A stretch of DNA of 64,000 nucleotides, from positions 2,480,001 through 2,544,000 of the forward strand of contig OZ017749.1 of NCBI GenBank assembly GCA_963969365.1, read 5' to 3'. Within the stretch, counting starts at the first letter, position 1; every line of letters begins with the position of its first letter. A program made the translations under genes and the position numbers. This DNA comes from Asterochloris sp. CNOR1. Lineage: Eukaryota; Chlorophyta; Trebouxiophyceae; Trebouxiales; Trebouxiaceae. Below the pieces are notes generated by a model. That model searched no databases. It had not been told where the DNA came from and was given only the letters and a program-made list of their open reading frames with translations. This document shows, one piece after another, positions 1-9,462 of the stretch.

Positions 1-3000
1 GCGGTGCGCCACTTCACCTGCCTGTTGAGACGGGTCCTACACTGCTGCTTCTCTTCTATGAAGTAGCAATGCGTGCGCGTCAGCAGGGTGCCACAAGTTG
101 ATGTGAAGCACAGGTCTGTGTGCAGCTGCATGGAAGCCATACCTTTGGGGAGGGGCGCATGAGCTGCACGTAAGCACATCCCTGTCACTGGCAAGAACCT
201 GAGAGCTGGCATGCCCTCCTGCAGGGCACCTCAGCTGCCTGTCAGCCACAGACCTGTATCGCTACCTCAGCCAGGAGCACGACGCCACCACTGTGGGCAC
301 CCTGCTGGGCATGGCAGCAGCCAAGCGGGGCACCCTGGATGCGACAGTGGGCAAGATGCTGTTCCTGCACATCCCCTCGCGGCACCCCACCAGCTACCCA
401 GAGCTGGAGCTGTCCCCCCTGGTGCAGGCGGCTGCCCTGCTGGGGGTGGGCCTGCTGTACCAGGGCAGCTGCCACAGGTGGGCAGCCTGGGCAGACTTGC
501 ACAGCTGAGATGAGTGGCAGAGTTGGGGCTGTGGCAGCCCTGGCACACCTGCACAGCTGAGATGAGTGGCAGAGTTGGGGTTGTCCCCCCTGGTGACGGC
601 CATTGCCCTGTTGGTAGTGGCCCTGCTGCACCAAGGCAGCAGCCAGTCTGAGTATGTGTGCATGGCTGAGAGGCCTATCAACATTGTATGCCTTGGCAGG
701 GCTCATGTACCCTTCCCCACCAGGGTAGATGCGTCAGATGGTCTGCTTGGCAGTGTCTCGACTTGCGGCTGTGCGCTGCCCCTGACATTTTGTGATCATG
801 CGTGAACACATCGAAGCAAGGCTCTGTGCAGATGAATGGTCTGCAAGGGCCAGGCCTGCTGCGGCCAGGAAGCTGCAAAAGACTGGCTGTGCTTGGCACA
901 GTTTCTGCTTGGTAGTTTCTGAGGGTGCAGGTGTGCAGGGGTGTGTGCAGCAAAAAGCCCTGATGCTGAAGGGGCAGGGCTGCCTTCTAGGCGCCCTGGG
1001 TGCCTTCTCTTTAGCCACGTGAAAGTCCAGTGATGTGCAGCTGGCAGGCAAGAGTTCACATGTTTGTGTGCTCATGCCTGGCCGTCATGTGCAGGTTGAC
1101 CGCAGAGATCATGATGGAGGAAATCGCTCGGCGGCCTGGCGGCGGCGGTGGGGAGGGCAGCGTGGGGGCCACCCATGGTGCGGCTGTGTCCCAGGATCGC
1201 GAAAGCTATGCCCTGGCGGCGGGCCTGGCCCTGGGATTGATCACGCTGGGGCGTGGGCGCAGCCATGTGGGGATCAGCGATCTGCAACTGGAGGCGCGCC
1301 TCAGGTGCGCTCTTGCTTAGAATGGCTCCTCAGACTGGTCTGTATGGCAGCAGTGCTGTCAGCTGAGTACCCTCAGCAACTTGCGGCTGGGGGTGAGTCT
1401 CAGGTTAGCTGCTGTCAGGTTGCAGCACTTGTGGGGCTGCATGTGGGCAGTCTGTGAGCTGCAATGCCCCCATCAGGTGGGCTGCCCCAACAATGTGCAG
1501 CAGGAGGTGCCCCTCAGGTGAGCTGCTCTGCTCACACGCTTCATGGTGGGGGTGCTCAGGCACTGGCGTGGCAAGCAGCCGCTCAGTGGCCTTCAAATGG
1601 GTTGCCAGGTGATCAGTGCTGCAGACCATGCCGTACTGCCCTACGTCTTAGATCGGAGGGGCTCCCTGACGGCTTACTCGAGTGCGGCCGCCACCAGAGC
1701 TTCACTGCCACTGACATGCTGTGCTTCGACTGCAGGTACTTCATGGTTGGAGGCTCAGACGCAGGCATGGTGGGCAGCCGATCAGTGGCCGCCTCAGGAG
1801 CCTCAGGTTCGCTCAAGGCCTCTCTCCGCGGTGGCCCTTTTGGCCCTGGCGGTCTAGGGTTTGACCCCACCCTGGGGGAGGACGCTGGCAGCATGCCTCC
1901 CATTGCCGGCGAGACCAGCTTCAACCGCAGTGGGCAGGACCCCAACGCGCAGCAGAGCGGGGTGTCTCAGGTAGGGCGTACAGTGGCAAGTGTCCTGCAC
2001 ACAAAACTCTTGTGACAGCAACAGTGCGGCAGCTGAATGTGGGCTTAAACTGCGGCAGGCAATGTCACCCTGCAGGTGTCTCTAGAGGCCAGGCTGGGAG
2101 CCTCACATGGCAGCTCCACCTGTGCCTGGCATCTGACTGTGCTGTGCTGGAATGCCCACTACTCCATCTGCTGTGCAGGCAATTGTGGAGGGCAAGCTGG
2201 GGGAGTCCTAGCTTGCAGCTACCCTGTGTTGTTCTGTGACATGTACCTATGCTGGAACCTTTAAGGATTTGCAGGTAGTTCTGGAGGGCAAGCTTGTGAA
2301 CTTGGACGTCACGAGTCCAGCAGCCACCATGGCTCTGGCCCTCATGTTCCTGAAGACCAACGACCAGGCTGTGGGCAGCAGCTTCACAGTGCCCCAGACC
2401 CACTTTGCGCTGGACTATGTGCGGCCGGACTTCATCCTGCTGCGCGTGTTTGCGCGGGGGCTGGTGCTGTGGGACTCGGTGCAGCCGACACGGGAGTGGG
2501 TGCAGGCACAGCTGCCTGAGATGCTCCAGGTGGGGCCAGCAGGCTGCATTGCTGTTGCAGGCACAGCCAGCTGTACATCCATTTGTAATGCTCCCTTTTT
2601 CTCTCTGCTGGGCTGCAGCCTATGCTCCTGGTGCAGCAGTGGGCCACCTGGTCGCCTTACTGTTGGCTTGTGTGTGCCATGTTGCTCTGGAAGATCAGTG
2701 TTGCACAAGCATAGCAGCGCACTGCTGCAGCAGGCAACTGCTGCTCACCAGCCTCAAGAGGGCAGCACGTGGCCCCAGGGGTCCAGGAGACCGCGGGGCA
2801 TGCCTGATGCTGCCACCCACCCTGCAGGGCCCCCTGAGCAAATTCATGGCGGGGGAGATCTGTGGCAGCAGCAGCGTGGACTGGCAGGCACTGGGGCAGG
2901 CCCACACCGCAGTCGTCGCAGGGGCCTGCCTGGCGCTGGGCGTCCGCCATGCAGGCAGCGCCAGCGCAGAGGCTGAAGGGGTGCTGCGGCACTACCTTCT

Positions 3001-6000
3001 GTACCTGCTGGAGGCCAAGCGCCAGGCCCCAGAGCGCCAGGCTTGTGAGCTCCCTGCCTCCATTTGCGGCATGTTCAGTGTACTTGAGTTTGTGTTCGAT
3101 AGCTGGAGGCTCATCGCCAGGCCCCAGCGCAACAGGCTTGTGAGGGTCCTGGCTGATATGGGCGGCTTGTTGTGGGTGAGCTTGGTGGGTGGGGGGGTGG
3201 TGCGCTGCCCCCTGATGTCGCATGTGGAGGCTGGCCCACAGAGGCGACAGGCCTGTGAGGGGCGTCAAGCCTGTTGTCCCACTGTATGACAGCTGGGGCT
3301 GTGTGCCTGAAGCTGCATCTGAGTGTGCTGGCCCATGCTGTGCGGCTGCAGAGGTAGGAACCCACTGGAGTAGTGACACCCATCGGACAGTAGCTGCATC
3401 ACACAGTATGCACACAATGTTGCCATCCTGCTGACTATGTCGCTCCTGCTGTTGAAGCGCAGCAGGCTGCACAGCTTGTCCTGCTTGCCTGCCCTGGTGC
3501 CGTGCTCAAGCCATATGGGGTCTGAATTGCTATGCAGTGGCCATCACTGCGATCAAAAGTAGCTGACAGCACAATCATTGAGACCAAGCAACTCATATGA
3601 AACCTCTTGCACCCGCTCTCAGGCTGCGCGCAATCTGCTCTGCTCTGCAGTGGGGGGCAGTGCGGCCTGGGGGCGGCTGGACAAGCACTCCTTGGAGTCG
3701 TGCATCGGCGTTGTAGCACTGGCACTGTCAGTGGTCATGGCGGGGACAGGGCACCTGCCAACATTCAAGCTGCTCAGAGGTGACACCTTGTAAGGTCCCT
3801 TGTGCATGGCACCCAGCTCTGGTGTGTGAATGCACCTCCTGCACCAGTCATGCCCACTGAGAGCCCCCTGATGATGTGGGACTCCTGTTGGGAGCTGCAG
3901 CTGCCAGCGAAAGCTTTGCCCTGCAAGCCAGCCACCACTGCAGTCCAAGCCAGCCAACAGTTCACTGCCTGCCGCACCCATGCCTGCAGCCCTGTACAGG
4001 CATGTGTGCCCACCTGCCCTTGGCAACTGCATGCATGCTCTCAGCACACAGCCCTGCAGCATGTCATCACCACTGCAACCCACCTCCTGCCCCACCTGTG
4101 CCCTGCAGCCCTGCGCAGGCGCCTGTGCGCGCCCGTGCCCACAGCGACAGCCCTGCAGTACCCCTCCCTGCTGGGCTTTGGGCAGCACATGGCCATCAGC
4201 ATGGCCCTGGGCATGCTGTTCCTGGCAGCAGGGTCCCACACCTTTGGCACCTCCAATTCCCAGGTGGCGGCTCTGGTCATCGCGCTGTTCCCCAAGCTGC
4301 CCCAGAGCACCACTGACCACCGCTGCCACCTCCAGGTCAGCCCCCTGTGATGTCATCAAGCTGTACTGATGACTACACCTTGTTGCATCTTTGAAGCGTC
4401 TTGCATCCACTGCTCGGCCTCAGAGTGATGTGCAGAGCACAGCAGCCCTTGCTGCCGCCTCCAGCTGGGTGCTTCCTGCAAGCTCGCGGCACAGAACGGA
4501 TGCACATCAGCATCGGGCATGACCTCTGCATCCTGCCAGGTCTGCCTCAGCCTGCCTTGGAGGCTGCTGCTTGCAGGCAGGTCCCCAGCCAGTGGTCAAG
4601 CTCCTGTTGAGCACAGGATGTTGTCCTATGCAGCATGCTTGACAACCAGTGCTCAAGAGACTCTGCATGCAGGTTGCTCAGCTTGAGTCATGCAGGTTGT
4701 GGGATTCAGTGGAAATGCAAACATCTGGTTGCTTTCACAAAGGCAGGTGACACTGCGCCGGCACCCCACACCTCCACTGCCAGGCCCCAGGCGCTGCGCT
4801 GAGCAGCACTCTGCTGCCTGCTGCAGGCCTTCCGCCACCTGTACGTCCTCGCGGCTGAGCGGCGGTGCATGCAGGCAGTGGACGTGGACACCCGGGAGCC
4901 TGTGTACGCCCCCCTCAACATCCATCTGCAACCGCCTGGTGCTGCAGCCACCTCTCAGGTGGCCACCAAGCCGCCGCGCCCACCTCAGGTGTGTGCGGTT
5001 GTAGGTTCACTTGCTGGTGGGGCAACAGCAGGGTTGTCTGGTGTGACCCCTGGCCGGTGGCCGGCAACTTGTCTGTGCCACCCTTGACATACGCCTGCAG
5101 CGGCCTGTTGCGGCGGCCACCTCTCAGGTGCCCAGCAAGCAGTTGAGCCCATCTCAGGTGCGCACCAGAGGGCATCAACGTTCAAAGAACAGTCAGGTCA
5201 GGGTGACAATGTTGATGCGTGAGCACGGGCAACCAAAGGTCAAAGGACGCTGAGCTGCTGGCTGGGGCTTGAGTCAGAGGCTGCACTGTGCCAGGTGGAC
5301 ACTGCACCTCAGTGCCAGCAGGCTGCAACTCAGGGGCCAGGCTGTCAGGTGAGACCAGGCAGACTGCCGCTGCTGCAAGCGCAGGGCTGCCCACGTGCAG
5401 ACGGAGGCGGCAGACGCCCCGAGCTCTTCAGTGTCCCAGCCCCTGCACTCCTTCATGAGGATGTAACATCTGCAGCTGCTGGGCAGTGCAATCGCATGAC
5501 TGCCTGCCTGCAGGCACGAGCGCCTGGGCCTTGCGCCTCCACAGGGCCCCAGCCCCTTCACCTGTCCCCCAGCCAGGCAGCTGCCCGGGATGCAACCTCA
5601 GCAGCTGTCGGCCAGCACCCGCTGGCAGCTGTCGGCGTGAGCACTGCCCGCCCTGCCCAGGCGGCAGCCCCGGCAGCTGACTGTGCCGGTGGGGACTCTG
5701 ATGAGGCGGTCACCGCGGTGGGCAACAGCTTCTCACGCACCGCCCCATGCCTGCTGCCAGAGCAGGACCAGGTGAGGCAGGGTCTGTGTGGACATGAAAG
5801 ATGGAGCTCAAACAACTGCCTGCCTGCAGCATGCACTGGACAGGGGTCCTGCCCCAGCCTTTAGGCCTCCGACCGGCAGCATGCTGCCCACTCAGCCCTG
5901 TTCTCGACACACGCAGCCTTTGACACTACAGCAGGTGTCCTGCTGGACGTTGACAGAGGATGCCATCTTGCAGGTGATGGAGGTGTCGGTGTGCGGCCCG

Positions 6001-9000
6001 CGCTACTGGCAGCACTCGGTCAGCGGTGCGGCAGAGGCTGGGAACCCCCTGGCGGCCTGCTACAGCGCGGGCGCCCTGCATGTGCAGCGGCGGGCTGGCG
6101 TGCTCAGCTATGCAGACGACCCCTCTGGCATCCGCAGTCTGCTGTCGAAAGCCTTCCGGCGAGTGAGTTTGGGAGGGCTGTGCCGCAGCAGTCTGTGGGC
6201 CCCGGCACCACATCGGGGCAGGGGCCCTGTCTGCCCCCTCTCTCTTGCAGAGCCTGGCGTGCAGGTGCATGTGCCCAGCTGCACGGGCGACAATCCTGGG
6301 ATCTGCAGCCTGCTGTTCAGAGCCTCATGCTGTGTGACTCCTTCACAGGGAGGTGCCTGACAGACTGCAGCATGCCTCACCCAGGGCAGTGCTGGTGGGT
6401 GGCCCGCCTCAGAGGAGGGGCCACCTTCTGCGCACAGCAAAGCCTGAAGGTGTCCTGCCTGCCCTAGAGGCACCTGCGTCTGAACAGGATGCACAGCGTG
6501 CACAGCCTGCCTGCCAGCAGGCACGCCAATGTGCTTCAGATTCCATCGCTGCGCTTTGCAGCAGGGGATGGAAGACGTTTGCATTGCATGTCACTGGGCA
6601 CCTGTCATCCAGCAAGCTGTTACCTGAGCTGCTGCTGCAGGGGTCTGGGATGGACAGCGACTCCGACCTGGCTCAGCTGTGCGCAACCTTCTCAGCTTCT
6701 CCATTCATCATGGCATTCGCGCAGGTGAGGGCCACTCCCACGTGCCTCTTGTGCATTACAATGTGCCATGACACAGCACACCGAGCTGCCTATGCCCACG
6801 TTGGTACAACACAATTGTCCCTGCACCACAGGGCCCAGTGTGCTGCCTTATTGGGGTCTTCAGGATCCTTGGTTGATCCATCAGTATGTGCTGCAAGTCT
6901 TGAGCAGCAGGACTGACTTGGCCCCACTGGCCCTGCAGCACATCTGCACCAGCAGGAGCAGCAGCACCAGCCTGACCTCCCATGGCTGGTGCTCGCTGCT
7001 GCCTTTACCCTGCCAGCCGCAGGAGGCGGCAGGCAGCTCGGCAGCTGCCATGGGAACACAGGCACAGGTTGGGGGGACAGGCGGGCTCCTGCAGCACCAG
7101 GCTACTCCAGGGATGCCTGCACAGGCCTGTTTGCAGGCCGACGAGCGCTTCCAGGCACTTTGCAGGTAAGTGGCAGCAGTGGCTCATCACCCTGTAGACA
7201 CTCAGGCGGGCAGAATGCATGCAGCACCCACCCCCCCCCCCATCATGTGCTCCTCAACAATCCAGGGTCAGCGCCCTGCACAGTACATGCTCAGAATGGC
7301 TGCTGTGTGCCGACGCAGCTCTGCTGCTGCTTGTCAGTGGACGACCTCTGGCCACTGTGGACCGTTGTGACCCCCTTTTGCCTGCTGCAGGAGCGCACTG
7401 TTCCGGTGCACCACAGAGGAGCGCCCTGCCATGTTGATGACCCTGCTGTTCCTGCATGCCACGGTGCAAGCAGCGCTCCTAGGGCAGGGTCCAACCGGCA
7501 CGGCACTGGCAGGTGACCTCTGCCTCGTCGAAGCACTGAACCCGTGGCAGCGTTTGCAGCTGCAGCACTCCAACTAGTTGTGAACTTGCACTCAAGGCGC
7601 TGCTGTACAAGACAAGGGTCTGGTCTGGGTTGTTGGGCTCTCAGGGAGACACCTGCCACCTTTGGCCATGGCAGATGGTCTGTGACAACCCTGCATTGTC
7701 TAGTTTTGGTGCACCATCAGGAGGCCTGCTCCTACAATGGCGGCCAAAGGGAGCCGGTGTTTGCTGCTGACCTGCTGGTGCTCTGCAGACCAGTCTGTTG
7801 GGCTGGCCCCCACAATCCCCCTGTGGAGCTTGAAGATGGCCCGGGCCTACGCTCACAGCAGCTGGTCTGCAGCCTGCTCTGCAATCAGCAAGGTGGGCCG
7901 CTGCGGCTGGCACCACCATGCAACATGTCTCCACGTCCTGCCACAACACCCTTGGCTCCCCAAGTGTCCCCCGCAAGTAACACTGCCAGGCAGGAGCTAA
8001 ACCCACTGCCAGGGCAGACTCAAGGGCAACTCAATGACATTCTGCTACTGAGATGGGCCATGCTTAGGTTCTTCGGCAGCTGATGATTTTGCACACTCTG
8101 TGCCAGCAGCCACAGGTTGACCTGTTGAGGAGCCCTGCCTGCAGATGCACTTCTCAGTGCTTTGACTTGAGCCTGCTGCGGTTCATGCTCAGTGACGCCC
8201 CATCTTTGCTCTGCAGGGGTTGCCAGCTGATACGCCGGCAGAGACCAGGAAGGCATGGGCTGCGCTGCTGCCGGCGGACTTTGTTGAGGGCCTCTGGCAG
8301 CAGCTGCAGGGGCTGTGGGTCCACATGGCCTTCTGCCGCCCCGCTGCAGCAGCATCGCCTGCACAGGCAGCAGCACCTGTCGCTGCTGCACAGTCCCCTG
8401 GTGAGTGCTCCCCTGCTCAGGCAGCGGTGCCTGTTGCTGCTGCACGGTCCCCTGGTGGGTGCTTGCCTGCAAACACAGCACTGGTGCCTGTCAGTGCTGC
8501 ACAGCCCTCTGGTGTGCGCAGGCACAAGCGGCAAGGCATCACGTCCTGCATTGCCACTGCTGCGCCAGCAATGCCGAGGTTGCCCATCCACTGAGACGCT
8601 CTCTGTGACCTTCAGCTGCCTGTCAGCCTGGGTGAGGCAACAAGGGCACTGCCTGGTTCATGCAGCCTGTAGCATGCCTGACTGCCAATACCTACATGAA
8701 GTGGGGGCGCTGTCTGTGACCCTGCAATTGAGCTGCCTCTGTGCAGGTCCGGCGACCAGGGCGCGGGCAGCTGCCCTGGCCAGTGCGGCGCGGCAGGCGG
8801 CACACATGAGGCCACTGGTGCTGGACTACTTGCAGACAGGGCGCATGCCTGATACTGACGCCGTCCCAGGTACCTTCCTCCGTCTGGCACAGGCAGTCCG
8901 CCACGATTTGCATCAACATGTTGCCGGCATCTTTTCCAAGTCACCTGACAACTGTTGTAAGTCACCTCCTTGCCTGCAGGGCTCTTCCACACTGCAGACC

Positions 9001-9209
9001 AGGCCTGGCCACAAGAGCTGTTTGGCACCTTTTTGAGCTTGAGTGACATTCCTGGTCCTAGGCAGACAGAAGCTGCGACCTCTGCAGCACAGTCCCTCTG
9101 CCGTGCCATGAGCCCATCTCAGGCTGACAGCGCCCTGGTCCCCTTTCTGGCCTTGACCATGCCCAACACCCCACTTGATGTGCTACATTTGATTGCTGCA
9201 AGTCTGTAG
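1..9209 (+). CDS. APC1: Anaphase-promoting complex subunit 1 (APC1), 5' end outside window
   Basis: APC1 is the largest scaffold subunit of the APC/C ubiquitin ligase, which drives mitotic exit in the nucleus. Exons whose splice phases agree include 225-477, 1095-1304, 1736-1970, 2275-2529, 2828-3044, 3651-3779, 4109-4335, 4827-4959 or 4989, about 5552-5771, 5974-6162, 6641-6724, about 7138-7165, 7391-7512, 7789-7892, 8217-8400, 8747-8869 and 8980-9209 (stop TAG). Family blocks seen are TVGTLLGMAAAKRGT with LHIPSRHPTSYPELEL, ESYALAAGLALGLITLGRG, HMAISMALGMLFLAAGS with STTDHRCHLQ, HLYVLAAERR (the PC-repeat/toroid region), and VCGPRYWQHSV with GVLSYADDPSGIRSLL near the C-terminus. Exons between 6725 and 7138 and the far C-terminus are less certain. 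Many introns contain degenerate copies of neighbouring exon ends, listed separately. The gene converges on ferrochelatase. The family assignment is firm; single exon limits are by eye. Confidence 0.93.
499..648 (+). repeat. APC1 intron: 30-bp direct repeat and copy of the preceding exon end
   Basis: A perfect 30-bp direct repeat lies at 499-528 and 551-580 (core GCACAGCTGAGATGAGTGGC, spacing 52 bp). The stretch 571-648 resembles the end of the preceding exon at 404-477: both hold TGTCCCCCCTGGTG and a parallel reading pattern (SPLVQAAALLGVGLLYQGS against SPLVTAIALLVVALLHQGS). The exon-to-copy spacing is about 171 bp. The perfect part must be a recent duplication; the exon copy is older. Confidence 0.85.
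1286..1520 (+). repeat. APC1 intron: copy of exon end and donor site
   Basis: The exon end at about 1281-1305 (GGAGGCGCGCCTCAGGTG) recurs in the following intron at about 1493-1520 as GGAGGTGCCCCTCAGGTG. The last bases of the exon and the GT donor are both included. Spacing is 213 bp. Confidence 0.6.
2071..2310 (+). repeat. APC1 intron: three tandem copies of the acceptor and next exon start
   Basis: The junction of the real acceptor and exon start at 2271-2310 (TGGAGGGCAAGCT after GCAGGTAGTTC) is preceded by two degenerate copies, at 2173-2207 (TGGAGGGCAAGCTGG) and 2071-2104 (TAGAGGCCAGGCTGG). Each copy follows a TGCAG acceptor-like string. Spacings are 102 and 98 bp. Confidence 0.85.
3010..3265 (+). 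repeat. APC1 intron: three tandem copies of exon end and donor
   Basis: The exon end 3010-3044 plus donor contains CGCCAGGCCCCAG and CAGGCTTGTGAG. It is repeated at about 3103-3150 (CGCCAGGCCCCAG, CAGGCTTGTGAGG) and 3226-3265 (CAGGCCTGTGAGG). The GT donors lie at 3045, 3140 and 3255, spacings 95 and 115 bp. Only the first is used in the frame that matches APC1. Confidence 0.88.
4926..5165 (+). repeat. APC1: exon end with two donors, copied in the following intron
   Basis: The exon end 4926-4995 holds two CTCAGGTG donor-like strings, at about 4955 and 4985. The block recurs at 5096-5165 with the same pair (CCACCTCTCAGGTG, then CATCTCAGGTG), spacing about 169 bp. A weaker third version may lie at 5270-5350. 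Confidence 0.8.
6085..6345 (+). repeat. APC1 intron: copy of exon end
   Basis: The exon end around 6100-6162 contains GCAGTCTGCTGTCGAAAGCC. The intron holds GCAGCCTGCTGTTCAGAGCC at about 6305, in a similar surrounding (GACGACCCCTCTGGCATC against GACAATCCTGGGATC). Spacing is about 171 bp. Confidence 0.75.
8354..8520 (+). repeat. APC1: three tandem copies of exon end and donor, period 54-57 bp
   Basis: GCTGCTGCACAGTCCCCTGG ends the exon at 8400. It is followed by GCTGCTGCACGGTCCCCTGG before 8455 and by a version ending CAGCCCTCTGG before 8512. All three stay open in the exon frame, so alternative donor use would add or remove whole repeats. GTG strings start at 8401, 8455 and 8512. Confidence 0.85.
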
Positions 9210-9462
9210 CACAACGTAGTGAAAAGCAATCAATAATTGAATGTGGGCTGCACGCATGGGCACACATTGCGACAGCAAAACAAAATGCAAGCTGCAGTCC
9301 ACAGCATTCAAGTATCTGCAGATGGTTCATTCTCTGCTGTGTGAGACAGCTAGTCAAGTTCAAAGAATGTAGTCAGACTATCCTGTTGCAAGTCCAGTGT
9401 TGTAGACCACACTGCTGCCATGCGCTACAAGACTTGCAGTGCCTAGACGCCCAAGCTGTCAC
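9210..9462. other. Convergent 3' intergenic gap, APC1 / ferrochelatase
   Basis: About 250 bp separate the APC1 stop from the ferrochelatase stop on the other strand. It must hold both 3' UTRs and is more AT-rich than its surroundings. I see no gene in it. Confidence 0.6.

Noticed and set aside
2405-3289. 294-codon + open frame across APC1 exons and an intron
   Set aside because: It is a frame-shifted shadow. The APC1 frame in the same exons gives conserved family blocks.
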